Positions 17,284-27,046 are shown, counted from the stretch's first letter. The stretch is 64,000 bases of DNA from JABMMZ01 sp964438995 (GCA_964438995.1 CAYTMQ010000004.1:186001-250000); one strand, 5' to 3'. Notes: generated by a model not told the origin, from the letters alone. Numbers and translations: made by a program.

Positions 17284-18186
17284 ATGACTATAAAGCCTTT
17301 TCTTGTTGTTGTCATTGCTTTAGCATTGCCTCTACCAGAGAAGGCTTTTTCTTTGGCACAAAGTGATAGCATCAACTTTAAGAAGCGCCAAAAGTCCTGC
17401 TATATTGTAGGTTTAGGTGGTACAGCTTTGGTGCATGCCGGTTTATATCAATTGTGGTATAAAGATTATCCTGGTAGTAAATTTCATTTTTTCAACGACA
17501 ACCGCGAATGGTTGCAAATGGACAAACTAGGTCATGCCTTTTCTTCTTATTATCTTGGATTAACGGGTATAGAAGCTGCAAAATGGGCAGGTGTTTCAGA
17601 GAACAAAAGATGGAAATGGGCTTTGTTTGGAAGTATTTTCCAAGACCCTATCGAAATATGGGATGGTTTTTCTTCGGGTTGGGGCGCCAGCGTTGGCGAC
17701 TTAGCGGCCAATAGCTTTGGCACATTGCTTAGTGCCGGTCAGGAAGCCCTTTGGCACGAGCAGAAAATCCGCATGAAGTTCTCATTTACACCTTCTGAAT
17801 ATGCAAGCATTAGACCAAATATTCTAGGCAGTAACTTTTCGGAAAACCTATTAAAAGACTATAATGCACAGACGTATTGGCTAACCTACTCACCATTCAA
17901 AAAAAGTAAACTAAGTGGACTAAGTATCGCATTGGGTTATGGAGCAGATGGCATGGTAGGTGGTCACGACAATGTATGGGTTGATTCAAAGAACATTTTT
18001 CACAACCGCTCAGACATCAAGCGTTACCGCCAATATTACTTGAGTTTAGACTATGACTTAACCAAAATCCAAACCAAGCACGAGCATTTAAAAACCCTTT
18101 TATTTGTATTGAATTGTGTTAAAATCCCATTCCCAGCATTGGAATTATCCAATGGAAAAATAAAAGGCCATTGGGTAAAATTTTAG
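17284..18186 (+). CDS. DUF2279 family envelope protein (YfiM-like)
   Basis: 300 residues from the ATG at 17284; a longer open frame upstream lies inside the mutase gene. Signal peptide about 1-25. The core MDKLGHAFSSYYLGLTGIEAAKWAGV, WALFGSIFQDPIEIWDGFSSGWGAS and GDLAANSFGT is the DUF2279 signature, with His, Asp and Glu residues inside hydrophobic helices. The remaining ~130 residues are strand-rich. Probably located in the envelope; function unknown. Last gene of the operon; followed by a 346-bp repeat-rich non-coding stretch. Confidence 0.88.
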   Translation: MTIKPFLVVVIALALPLPEKAFSLAQSDSINFKKRQKSCYIVGLGGTALVHAGLYQLWYKDYPGSKFHFFNDNREWLQMDKLGHAFSSYYLGLTGIEAAKWAGVSENKRWKWALFGSIFQDPIEIWDGFSSGWGASVGDLAANSFGTLLSAGQEALWHEQKIRMKFSFTPSEYASIRPNILGSNFSENLLKDYNAQTYWLTYSPFKKSKLSGLSIALGYGADGMVGGHDNVWVDSKNIFHNRSDIKRYRQYYLSLDYDLTKIQTKHEHLKTLLFVLNCVKIPFPALELSNGKIKGHWVKF

Positions 18187-18532
18187 GGTAATGTTATTTG
18201 TTATTGGTTATTGGTTATTCGTTATTGGAACTGTATGCAGCAGCGCTGCACTAACATTAATTTGAAGAAGGAACAACGAAATCATTAATTGCTACTATTC
18301 GGCAGCCTGAAGTCAGCGACGAAGGAAAATCATTAAGTGTAGAAATAACGAAAACTCTAATTACTACTATTCGGTAGTCTCACGCCTGAGTCGGACAGGC
18401 TTCGTCAGCGACGAAGGAAAATCATTAAGTGTAGGAATAACGAAAACTTTAGTTACTACTATTCGGTAGCCCCGCATGCAGAGCTGCGGGGGAAACTAAT
18501 TGAATAGAGCCAGCAGCAGCGCTGCTCTATAA
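18187..18532. repeat. non-coding stretch with modular dispersed repeat (family B)
   Basis: No gene seen. It starts with degenerate TTATTGG/TTATTCG heptamers (18192-18230), then a TGCAGC-AGC-GCTGCA hairpin and ACATTAATTT. Three CTACTATTCGG copies follow at 18292, 18364 and 18456. The first two are each trailed by GTCAGCGACGAAGG, AAAATCATTAAGTGTAG and ATAACGAAAACT; the third is followed by a CCCCGCA/TGCGGGG hairpin. The same modules in the same order occur at 44803..44987. Confidence 0.85.
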
Positions 18533-18904
18533 TTAAGGTTTAACTTTCAATAATTCTTTTATTGTTGTAAACAATTCAATAGGGTCAAATGGCTTACGGA
18601 TATAACCATTAACGCCCTTGTCAAAAGCAGCTTCTACTTCTTTGCGTTCGACACTTGCCGTTAGAAATACAAAAGGTATATTGGATGTTTCAGGATGAGC
18701 TTTAAGTGTATCCAATACATGATAGCCATCTGCTTCAGGCATCATGATATCACATAAAATGATATCAGGCAAATGTTTCAAAGCCAGCTCCACTCCTACT
18801 AATCCATTTTTAGCTGATAAGGTTGAATACCCTTCTAATTCTAGAATCTCAGTTGTATTGTCAAGAATTTCTAGATTGTCTTCAATTACCAGTATTGTTG
18901 CCAT
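18533..18904 (-). CDS. single-domain response regulator (receiver only)
   Basis: 123 residues, one CheY-like receiver domain and nothing else. Acidic pocket E8/D9, phospho-acceptor Asp52 (LCDIMMPEADGY), the conserved Thr in FLTAS and the Lys in IRKPFDP are all present. With no output domain it must act through protein contacts or relay phosphate onward. It starts 2 bp after the stop of the PAS histidine kinase gene, which is its obvious partner. Confidence 0.92.
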   Translation of the reverse strand: MATILVIEDNLEILDNTTEILELEGYSTLSAKNGLVGVELALKHLPDIILCDIMMPEADGYHVLDTLKAHPETSNIPFVFLTASVERKEVEAAFDKGVNGYIRKPFDPIELFTTIKELLKVKP

Positions 18905-18906
18905 AA

Positions 18907-20055
18907 TTAAACTCTGTGGGGATAAGAAACTATAAATTCAGTACCGTTATTTTGATCGCTGGTAAATCTAATACTTCCGTCGATGATTTCCATATATCGT
19001 TTTACAATATTCAAGCCTAATCCAGTGCCTTGATGGTTTGTCGCATTTTTAGCTCTGTAAAACTTACCAAATAAATTCTTTTGCTCATCTGCAGGTATTC
19101 CAATGCCATTGTCCTTTACTTTTAATTCAACAGAATAGGTATTGGCATAACTATTTAAGTACATTTTCTGATGTTCACTTGAATATTTGATGGCGTTGGT
19201 TAAAAGGTTTAACAGCACATTTCTCAAGATTTTTTTGTCTTGAAATGTAGTTAATTCACCTTGGTGTTGATAGATACATTCTTGACCAGGTTTCAGCAAT
19301 CCCTTAACTTCTTCAATGATGTCATGACAGAATTCGCTGATGTTAAATTGCTCTTTATTGATTTCTACTTTGCCTTGTTCAAGTTTATCAAGCGATAGAA
19401 AATTATTTAAAATATCTGTTAAGTTTTTAACGGAAGATTTTATGCGTTCAATATGTTTTCGGCGCTTGTCTACATCTTCAAGTTTGGTGTAACTGTCGAC
19501 TAATGAAATACTAGAAAGTATAGCACTCAAAGGTGTTCTAAACTCATGTGAAGCCATGGATACAAATCGCGATTTTATTTCATTGAGTTCTTTTTCTCTT
19601 TCTAACATATTGGTGAGTTCTAAAGTTCTTTCTTTGACTTTAGTCTCCAATTCTTCGTTGTATTTTTTACGTTCAGTAATATCTGTTATAAATGCTACAG
19701 CCAACCTTTCGTCATCCAACATGTAATGCCCTAAACTGATTTCAACTGGAAACTCCTCGCCAGATTTTTTTATAGCATACAAGTCGAGTCCATACCCCAT
19801 TGGACGAGCTTTTGGTTTACCAAAGTAACTCTCTCTATAAGCAGTATGCATTTTTTTGAAGGTTTCTGGAATCAAGATTTCGAGTTCTTTACCGATGAGT
19901 TCGTTTTTGTGGTAGCCAAACATCTTCTCGACACATGGATTGGCCAATTCAATTTTCCCAGTGTGACTGATTACCAGTATTCCAACTGTTGCGTATTCGA
20001 ACAAGGCCTTAAAACCAGCTTCACTTTCTAGAGTTAAAGGAGCTTGATGTAACAT
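18907..20055 (-). CDS. PAS-domain sensor histidine kinase (cytoplasmic)
   Basis: 382 residues without signal peptide or membrane helix, so probably soluble. Residues about 10-130 are a PAS domain with PAC segment (LFEYATVGILVISHTGKIELANP ... VAFITDITERKK). A coiled coil (130-165) leads to the HisKA domain with phospho-acceptor His170 (SMASHEFRTPL). The ATPase has N-box LLNLLTNAIKYS, G1 DNGIGIP and G2 GTGLGLNIVKRY. It should autophosphorylate and pass phosphate to the receiver protein encoded 2 bp downstream. No PAS ligand can be inferred. A full TTTG-N19-TACATTTG promoter lies 20 bp upstream. Confidence 0.93.
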   Translation of the reverse strand: MLHQAPLTLESEAGFKALFEYATVGILVISHTGKIELANPCVEKMFGYHKNELIGKELEILIPETFKKMHTAYRESYFGKPKARPMGYGLDLYAIKKSGEEFPVEISLGHYMLDDERLAVAFITDITERKKYNEELETKVKERTLELTNMLEREKELNEIKSRFVSMASHEFRTPLSAILSSISLVDSYTKLEDVDKRRKHIERIKSSVKNLTDILNNFLSLDKLEQGKVEINKEQFNISEFCHDIIEEVKGLLKPGQECIYQHQGELTTFQDKKILRNVLLNLLTNAIKYSSEHQKMYLNSYANTYSVELKVKDNGIGIPADEQKNLFGKFYRAKNATNHQGTGLGLNIVKRYMEIIDGSIRFTSDQNNGTEFIVSYPHRV

Positions 20056-20075
20056 AGAGAGAGTTTATTTTTTAA

Positions 20076-20106
20076 CAAATGTAATACAACATGTCTAATT
20101 TCCAAA
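20076..20106 (-). promoter_or_regulatory. Bacteroidota promoter TTTG-N19-TACATTTG of the kinase/regulator pair
   Basis: On the minus strand the -33 TTTG (20106-20103) and the -7 TACATTTG (20083-20076) are separated by exactly 19 nt, 20 bp before the kinase ATG. One of two complete promoter matches found in the window. Confidence 0.7.
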
Positions 20107-20122
20107 CATTTAAGTGATTAAA

Positions 20123-20176
20123 CTTGGGTCGCGGACCTCAAGTTACTTCATACTTCATATGCTTGGGTCGCGGACC
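20123..20176. repeat. two hairpin copies CTTGGGTCGCGGACC
   Basis: Two identical 15-mers at 20123 and 20162, 39 bp apart. Each contains GGTC-GCG-GACC, a short stem with a GCG loop resembling the hairpins of the AATGTAASCTC element family. Confidence 0.7.
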
Positions 20177-20198
20177 CTTCATATCCCTCACTTATCTT

Positions 20199-20870
20199 TT
20201 AGTTAAACCTATACAAAGCATTAAAGCCTATTATCTCGCCATAGGTGGGTTCTCCTTGAAGACTTGAGCCCGGGAATGGCGTGGTGTAATCTATAAAAGT
20301 TACTTTTTTGTTTGGCTTTAGAACACCAAATCGAGTCATCCAAATCAGTTGGAAACCCTCTATTTTTAGTAAAATAACATTTGCCTGTGCTTCGATTCCA
20401 ACAAAAGCATATTTGTCATTTCCTGAAACTTGATATGGGACTAATAATGGGCCTGTAGCATTTAATCGATATTTAAAATCCAATGCTCCAGCTAGAATAT
20501 TAAATCCAAAGGAGTTCCTCTCATTTTCATAATCTCTTTTGAATTTGCTTCGGTGAAACCAATGCGGTTTATAAAATTGATAATGCACCCCTATTCTATT
20601 GAAATAACCATTAAAGTTTCTATACTGTTCTAATGGTTTACCTTGTGATTTCTCATTGTAAAATGCCAGTCCAGCACTCTCATGAATGTAAAATCTATCG
20701 TTTAAATAATGTCTATAGATTAACTCTATGCCATCTTGATCCGCCCGCACAGACGACCAAAGTGTGTATCCTAAATCAATTCCAAGAGCATACTTCTTTG
20801 TTGGTTTTTCAAAAGCCCCAACTGAATTGACATTGCTACAAATAACCAAAATTAAAATTAGATATCTCAT
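20199..20870 (-). CDS. outer-membrane beta-barrel-like protein, unknown
   Basis: 223 residues. Signal peptide about 1-19 (ending NSVGAF). The rest alternates polar and aromatic residues in strand-length blocks (KKYALGIDLGYTLW, RFYIHESAGLAFY, FNRIGVHYQFY, FNILAGALDFKYRL, FNALYRFN), which suits a small 8-10-strand barrel. The final residue pattern (ALYRFN) is not a perfect barrel end. No family recognised. It is the last gene of a run formed by the M4 protease and two paralogous lipoproteins, and starts 3 bp after the previous stop. Confidence 0.78.
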   Translation of the reverse strand: MRYLILILVICSNVNSVGAFEKPTKKYALGIDLGYTLWSSVRADQDGIELIYRHYLNDRFYIHESAGLAFYNEKSQGKPLEQYRNFNGYFNRIGVHYQFYKPHWFHRSKFKRDYENERNSFGFNILAGALDFKYRLNATGPLLVPYQVSGNDKYAFVGIEAQANVILLKIEGFQLIWMTRFGVLKPNKKVTFIDYTTPFPGSSLQGEPTYGEIIGFNALYRFN

Positions 20871-20873
20871 TAC

Positions 20874-21260
20874 TCAGTCAATATAAACAGTTAAAAAAGG
20901 TCTTTCGAAGGTATAATATTCTTGAACCACAATTTTAGATTTCTTAATGGTCCTAGAATGAAATTTGAAATCAGAAAACGACACCTCTTCCTCATCAACA
21001 TGCATAGTATATGACATCATAAATGTGTCTAATTTAGAATTGTTGTTGATGACATATTTTGAAGTATCTGAATATGGATTAAATACCAAAACTGACCCCA
21101 AGTTTTTTTGGATAGGTTCTAATGAACTAATAGTAAAGCTAGTTAAAATTGTTGAATCCGAACTTCTCACTTCAACAACATAACCGTCATTTGGTTCCCA
21201 CCAATAGTCGCAACCTATCAACAATACAGACAAAATACATATCAAAGTTTTAATGTTCAT
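20874..21260 (-). CDS. small lipoprotein, paralogue 1
   Basis: 128 residues with a lipobox (LLIGC; lipid Cys17). The second half, FNPYSDTSKYVI ... EEEVSFSDFKFHSRTIKKSK ... RPFLTVYID, closely matches the neighbouring lipoprotein at 21286..21675, so the two come from a tandem duplication. The predicted fold is one beta sandwich. No family recognised. Anchored in the envelope behind the M4 protease gene; a helper role such as chaperone, inhibitor or anchor is conjecture. Confidence 0.78.
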   Translation of the reverse strand: MNIKTLICILSVLLIGCDYWWEPNDGYVVEVRSSDSTILTSFTISSLEPIQKNLGSVLVFNPYSDTSKYVINNNSKLDTFMMSYTMHVDEEEVSFSDFKFHSRTIKKSKIVVQEYYTFERPFLTVYID

Positions 21261-21285
21261 TTCTAATTGTAAAAATAGTAAATAA

Positions 21286-21675
21286 TTATGGGGTTAAAAA
21301 TACCTTTAAAAATGGACTTGTACTAGTGTAATTATCAGCTTTAAAAAATTGGTGTTTTTTAATGGTATTTGAGTGAAACTTAAAATCACTAAAAACCACT
21401 TCATCTTCAACTATCGACATTTTATGTATCACAAAAAAAGTATCTTTTCTAGTAAAATCTCTGGTGATAACAAATTTAGATGTATCTGAATACGGATTAA
21501 ACAACAATCCTCCGTTCATGGTTTTTTCAACGGGGCCATATGCTACAACTGAGTTGAATGCCAATGGATTTGAATCGATATCCAATATACTTAATTCGTA
21601 TGACACTCCAGATGAGCCGCTGCTACATCCATATAGTAAGGATGTAAGCACAAAAATAAATAGTCCTAGTTTCAT
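21286..21675 (-). CDS. small lipoprotein, paralogue 2
   Basis: 129 residues with lipobox LLYGC (Cys17). Shared with its neighbour: FNPYSDTSKFVI, a Thr/Phe-rich strand, EDEVVFSDFKFHSNTIKK and SPFLKVFL. The linker after the Cys differs (short Gly/Ser here, WWEPND there). Its ATG follows the stop of the 1744-residue protease with no gap, so both are almost certainly co-transcribed. Unknown function. Confidence 0.78.
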   Translation of the reverse strand: MKLGLFIFVLTSLLYGCSSGSSGVSYELSILDIDSNPLAFNSVVAYGPVEKTMNGGLLFNPYSDTSKFVITRDFTRKDTFFVIHKMSIVEDEVVFSDFKFHSNTIKKHQFFKADNYTSTSPFLKVFLTP

Positions 21676-24600
21676 TTACAATATCTCCAGCACATGTCTT
21701 TCATAGTGCATAAATCCTTCAAAGTCTCTAATTTCCAAATCTATGATGTATGTGCCTTTTATTAGTTTATCACCTCTTGGGTCGCGACCATTAAAACCTT
21801 TATGTTCGCTATCTCCATCATATACCTTTTCACCCCAGCGGTTGTATACTTTAAGTTTGTAATACAAGATGCCTTTACCTTTTACCACAAAACTGTCATT
21901 GATGTTATCATCGTTAACAGAAATAGCATTCGGAATATAAAAACGGTAAACATCTTTTACTCTAACCAATTTTTCTGCAGTGTCTTTACATCCTAAATAA
22001 TTGCTTACAATCAATCTGGTTTTATAATAACCAGTATCACCATAGGTATGGGTAGGACTGCCATTGATGACGTCTTTGGTGTTGTCGCCAAAGTCCCATT
22101 CGAAAGCATCAAAGTCGCTTGATTGATTGCTAAATGTAGCATCAGGATTTAGATAATCTGGCATTTCTGGATTAACTAAATACGCTGCTTTAGGATTTTC
22201 AATGATCTTAATATAGCTTGTCTTCTTTAATGTATTTTCACAACCAAATGCAGAATTGGCTTTAAGAGTCACATCATATATACCCGCGAGCTTATAAATA
22301 TACAGTGGGTTAAATGCATCGCTCTTGTCTCCATTAGAAAAATCCCATTCGTAAGTGCTAGCCCCTGTTGTGAGATTGTTGAATATAGCTCTTGCAGGAA
22401 TACACATTTCTGTATCAGGTAAATTAAATGCAACAACTGGCAGAGGCATTACTTCAAGATTCAAGTTCTTTGTGTCGTCATTAGAACAATAATCCTTTAA
22501 GTTGACTGTATATAATGTCGTATTGTTTGGATACAATTTGATGTTGTTTGATGTTTGCTGAACACCATTTAAAAACCATTCGTATTGTGCCACTTTTCCA
22601 CCTGAAAAATTCAGATTCAAAATACTTGTATCTCCTATACATATTGAATCTTTGCTGATAGTAGCCGTTAATTGCAGAGGATCTAATACTGTCACTTTTA
22701 CAATAGCAGAATCATATGGCAAAGTACAAAAGTCGGTAGCTACCAACTTATAGGTTGTAGTAGTTAAAGGATTTAATATTTGAGTTGCCGTTTTCCCCAA
22801 ACCATTGTCCCATGTTAAATCGTATTGAGACACTTTGCCGCCACTAAGTGTAGGTTTCAAGTTAGCGGTACCGCCGTAACAAATGGTTGTATCTTTAAGT
22901 CCGCTTAATTTCAATGGTTTCAAAACATCGACTGTCATTGAATCAGAAGCATCATCAGAGCAATTATCACTTAATGTTACCTTGTATTTCGTTTTAACAT
23001 TTGGTTGAACAAAATGATTTGAACTTGAAGACAAACCATTCGACCAAGTATAGGTATAATTGTTTGGGTCACCTCCAGTACTTATAGTACCAAGAAAAGC
23101 ACTTGTGCCATAGCATATAGTAGAATCGCTACTCAAGTTCAATTTCAATTCTGGTCGAACTTCTATCCAGATAGAATCTACACCTGGATTTACTGTACAT
23201 GCATCTGTAAGAGACAATTTAAGCCACTGACTAGATGTAAACGTTTTATTGAAAGAGGTAGAAGTACCCTCGCCATTGTTCCATGAATATTGATAATTAG
23301 CAGGTATTCCTCCATTAGAAGTTAATGCATAAGCACCACTTCTATTGTAACACAACAAAGTGTCTGTGCTAACAATTTTAGCAGATAACGGACTTCTAAC
23401 AAAAACGGTAACAATACCAGTGTCACCTAGAACAGTACATCCATCGTTGACAATCACTCTGTAAATATTGGTTCCAGTTGGAGCAACAGTTTGATTTTGA
23501 TTGCTACCAAGACCTAGATTCCAATTGAATGTATAGTTTGAAGCAATTCCACCATTTACTACAGGATTTAATGGCACTTGTTCACCTACACAAATTAGAG
23601 TGTCTTTCAAACCAGAAACAACTATCTGTCCGTAAACATCTACCACAACTGAGTCTGAAACAGGACTAGAACAATTATCGTTCAAAGTCAGTTTATAAAC
23701 CTTTTTAACCTTCGGTGTAACCCTATATTTTGAAGTATCTGGAATACCTTCGTTCCATACATAAGTATAATCTTTTATTCTTCCACCAGTAGCTACTGCA
23801 TTTAAGATAGAACTTCTTCCATTACACAAAGTAGTATCATTGTTTAGAGAAAGTTTCAATTGTGGTTGAACAACAATTAAAATTGAATCAACAGCATTTT
23901 TACTTGAACAAAAATCTTTTAATGTCACTTTCAGTTTGGTGGTGGTAGACAAGTTAACCATCTTCATATCCCCAATACCTACACCATTGTCCCAGCTGTA
24001 TTCGTATCTCATGCTATCTCCACCTGTCCCAATAGCTTGCAAGTTCGACGTTTTGTTATAGCATATATTGGTATCATTGGTTTTGATTTTCACTTTAAGT
24101 GGATTCAATACTTTTACATTTACAAAAGCCGTATCATTTTTTATGGTACAAGCATCAGAAAGAATTACTCTGTAAGTTGTATTAGAAGTTGGTGAAACTG
24201 TTTTATTAGCACCTGTTCCCAAGCCATTATCCCAAGTAAATGAATAAGAAGAATTTCTACCTCCAGTTGCGTTTGCTAATAGATTCAAACTGGTTCCACT
24301 GCAAATTGTAGTATCGTTATTTGCTTTAACATCTAAAGGTTCTTTTATCGTAACTGTCAGTTCAGCTGAATCTTTTATTTTAGTACAAACATCTGTAAGA
24401 TACACCATATACTTTGTGATAGTATCTGGTTTAACTGTTATTGAATCGTTGTATGCTATATTTTTCCAATTGAAATGGTAGTCGCCCGCATAGCCTCCAA
24501 AACCTTTAGCAGTTAACAACACAGAAGTACCTTTACAAATTGAGGTATCTGAATAGGCTTTAACGTCCAAAGGCTTTCTAAATGCTTGATAATACAATTT

Positions 24601-26910
24601 AAATCCGCGACCAACAACATACGGATCAGACACATGTCTTAAAGTAACGATACTACCAGCAACTACAATATTATTACCAGCATTAGGTAAATTAGAACCC
24701 GTATATCCGCCAACTTTAGTACCAGTTCCAGGGTATTTGCCTTTATAAATATACAAGCTATCGTAATTCAATTCATAGTCGAAATCTGAGAATTTAATTC
24801 TAATGGAATCTGCACCAGGAACACTGATTCTAAGATATGAAATCCTACTTTGTATGTAAATATCCTCACCTCCATCATCGTAAATATAAGAAGCACACTT
24901 GTGGGTCGAATCAGTTCCAATAGGCATTAAAACAGCATTACAGATATTGAAATTAGAATCAATTTTTACGAAATTTGTTTTGGTAATTGAGTCTTTATTG
25001 TTCTTGAAACAACTTGTCGCAACTAGTTTTATCGTATAATTGCCGTAACTTGAATATGTTTTATTGGGATTGTAAACTGTTGACGTTGAATTGTCTCCAA
25101 AATACCATTTAACAGAGACTGCATTAGAGCTCAGGTTGGTAAAATTAACCGTTTTACTTGTGTTACAAATTACTGTATCAGCAGTAAAATCTGCTTTAAC
25201 ATATCCACTGTCATATTTGGGTCCAACGTTACAAGCATACCAAGCATTGGTAACAGAAATCACTTCTTTACTGCAATTGCCATACAAATCAACAGCAGCT
25301 CTGATAGAATAAAATCTTGCATCTGCGTATTGAGAAGATGGTGTTAGGTATACAGTTAAATTTCTATAGGCAATTTTTTCAGCTTTTAAGATACCAAGAC
25401 TATCAACTTTATAAGCGTTAGAGACATCGTTAGTGCCACTACCACCTTCGCTAATTAAAAAGAACCACCAATTCTGAACACCACTATTTAAGTGAACACC
25501 ACCGTTATCTCCAGTTCCAAAATACCAATTGGTACTTTTATAGCATCTAGGGTGACCTTTAAGTTTTGGATTCAGCATATTGCGTAAACCAGTTCCATCG
25601 TTTGTAATTTCTTCACCGATTATCCAACTATAACCAGCAGGCTTTCCATAGCGTTCGATGGCGTTACCGAAAATATCTGAAAATGATTCGTTGAGTTGAC
25701 CAGATTCATAACTGTAAATTAGATTGGCAGAATTAGACGTTACAGCGTGTGTAATTTCATGCCCACAAACATCTAAAGAGGTTAAAGGTTTAAACGAATT
25801 GCCATCACCATAAGTCATTCTAACACCATCCCAAAATGCGTTATCATAATTGTTTGCATAATGCACATAACTGTTGATACGGGCATTTGCATTGTTGTAA
25901 CTGTTTCTATTATGAACGTTTTTGTAGTAATCGAAGGTTGTTTCGGCTCCCCAATGACAATCTGTTGCTACTTCATCTTTATTGGCATTGACATTGTTCC
26001 AAATATTATTAGAATCTAAGAAATCAACAGCAGCACCATAGCTGGTCCCTTTTTTCATGTTAAACGTATAGACACCATTGCCTCTGGTATTTTCTCTCAA
26101 ACGGTAATTAAAAGGCGCCGTACTATCTGTTATGATGTTTTTCTGTCCGCTGTATTTTGTAATGGCTTTACCAGGAACGTCTACATTGTGCAACATATTT
26201 TCTCTAGCCACAACTCTCCCATCTTGCGTTGAGATGTAAATATTCTCAGCTGATCTAGGAGAAAATGCATGAATGTTATATTTGTATGTTAATACAAACT
26301 TAGGTTGGTTGTAATTGAGATTTTCGGGTACATAAAACAACTCACCTTTAGGATACCATGTTGCAGTAGAATCTTCTTTGATGAACTTGATAGCCATTTC
26401 TTCTTCTTCAATTTGCCACATGTAAGAATCAGCGTGAATGGTATCCATAGCAATTCTCAATCCTTCTTTCTCAAGTAAATTCTGAACTTGATTTGTATAT
26501 TCTATATCAAAAAATTCGCCATTAAAAGAAGCCAATCGGTTGTCTTTACAATGCAAAATGATAACACCTCCTAAAACATCTGTGCCTTTAAAAGTTTCTT
26601 GGTATCTATAATGCGTATATCCAATTTCATCTTGTTCTTTTCTTATCAATCTGAAATCGTAGGAAGGATTTGAACTGTATACTTTTTTTACATATTGTAT
26701 GGCATTTGTCTCTTTAATGATATAGCCAGTTCTAAATTCTGCATATTGGATTTGATGTGTTACTTCGCTGATACGTAATAGACTTGTACCTTTTAATTTC
26801 ACATCTGCGTCGGCACCATCTAAAATCTGAGCTTGAGCGGTGAAACTCCCACAACAAAATAAAGCAAATAAAACTGCGTAAGATTTAAACGAGTTAGTAA
26901 AAAAAAGCAT
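21676..26910 (-). CDS. giant secreted M4 (thermolysin-type) metalloprotease with nine Ig-like repeats and T9SS C-terminal domain
   Basis: 1744 residues. Signal peptide 1-28; FTP/PepSY-type propeptide to about 230; M4 catalytic domain with HEITH (His384, Glu385, His388), third zinc ligand Glu408 and Asp412 in NESFSD, and the late HLNSG histidine, all at thermolysin spacing. Then one PKD domain (about 570-650), a CUB-like region (about 655-775) and nine ~78-residue repeats, each with DTxIC, TGG, W-NG and D-C motifs. Two more PKD domains follow (WDFSNGD, WDFGDN), then the gliding/type IX C-terminal domain (IPNAISVNDDNINDSF, YNRWGEKVYDG). It should be secreted through T9SS, process itself, and digest extracellular protein. 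It heads an operon with two lipoproteins and a barrel protein. Confidence 0.95.
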   Translation of the reverse strand: MLFFTNSFKSYAVLFALFCCGSFTAQAQILDGADADVKLKGTSLLRISEVTHQIQYAEFRTGYIIKETNAIQYVKKVYSSNPSYDFRLIRKEQDEIGYTHYRYQETFKGTDVLGGVIILHCKDNRLASFNGEFFDIEYTNQVQNLLEKEGLRIAMDTIHADSYMWQIEEEEMAIKFIKEDSTATWYPKGELFYVPENLNYNQPKFVLTYKYNIHAFSPRSAENIYISTQDGRVVARENMLHNVDVPGKAITKYSGQKNIITDSTAPFNYRLRENTRGNGVYTFNMKKGTSYGAAVDFLDSNNIWNNVNANKDEVATDCHWGAETTFDYYKNVHNRNSYNNANARINSYVHYANNYDNAFWDGVRMTYGDGNSFKPLTSLDVCGHEITHAVTSNSANLIYSYESGQLNESFSDIFGNAIERYGKPAGYSWIIGEEITNDGTGLRNMLNPKLKGHPRCYKSTNWYFGTGDNGGVHLNSGVQNWWFFLISEGGSGTNDVSNAYKVDSLGILKAEKIAYRNLTVYLTPSSQYADARFYSIRAAVDLYGNCSKEVISVTNAWYACNVGPKYDSGYVKADFTADTVICNTSKTVNFTNLSSNAVSVKWYFGDNSTSTVYNPNKTYSSYGNYTIKLVATSCFKNNKDSITKTNFVKIDSNFNICNAVLMPIGTDSTHKCASYIYDDGGEDIYIQSRISYLRISVPGADSIRIKFSDFDYELNYDSLYIYKGKYPGTGTKVGGYTGSNLPNAGNNIVVAGSIVTLRHVSDPYVVGRGFKLYYQAFRKPLDVKAYSDTSICKGTSVLLTAKGFGGYAGDYHFNWKNIAYNDSITVKPDTITKYMVYLTDVCTKIKDSAELTVTIKEPLDVKANNDTTICSGTSLNLLANATGGRNSSYSFTWDNGLGTGANKTVSPTSNTTYRVILSDACTIKNDTAFVNVKVLNPLKVKIKTNDTNICYNKTSNLQAIGTGGDSMRYEYSWDNGVGIGDMKMVNLSTTTKLKVTLKDFCSSKNAVDSILIVVQPQLKLSLNNDTTLCNGRSSILNAVATGGRIKDYTYVWNEGIPDTSKYRVTPKVKKVYKLTLNDNCSSPVSDSVVVDVYGQIVVSGLKDTLICVGEQVPLNPVVNGGIASNYTFNWNLGLGSNQNQTVAPTGTNIYRVIVNDGCTVLGDTGIVTVFVRSPLSAKIVSTDTLLCYNRSGAYALTSNGGIPANYQYSWNNGEGTSTSFNKTFTSSQWLKLSLTDACTVNPGVDSIWIEVRPELKLNLSSDSTICYGTSAFLGTISTGGDPNNYTYTWSNGLSSSSNHFVQPNVKTKYKVTLSDNCSDDASDSMTVDVLKPLKLSGLKDTTICYGGTANLKPTLSGGKVSQYDLTWDNGLGKTATQILNPLTTTTYKLVATDFCTLPYDSAIVKVTVLDPLQLTATISKDSICIGDTSILNLNFSGGKVAQYEWFLNGVQQTSNNIKLYPNNTTLYTVNLKDYCSNDDTKNLNLEVMPLPVVAFNLPDTEMCIPARAIFNNLTTGASTYEWDFSNGDKSDAFNPLYIYKLAGIYDVTLKANSAFGCENTLKKTSYIKIIENPKAAYLVNPEMPDYLNPDATFSNQSSDFDAFEWDFGDNTKDVINGSPTHTYGDTGYYKTRLIVSNYLGCKDTAEKLVRVKDVYRFYIPNAISVNDDNINDSFVVKGKGILYYKLKVYNRWGEKVYDGDSEHKGFNGRDPRGDKLIKGTYIIDLEIRDFEGFMHYERHVLEIL

Positions 26911-27046
26911 TTGGTAATTCCCCTTAAATGGCGAATATAATCAAAAAATCTCTTTTAATCAAGAGTAATGCGCATGCAACTATAAATCAGTAAGTTAATG
27001 GGAGTTGGAATGGGAAATTTATGTTGAAAATCAGGCGTTTATTTCT

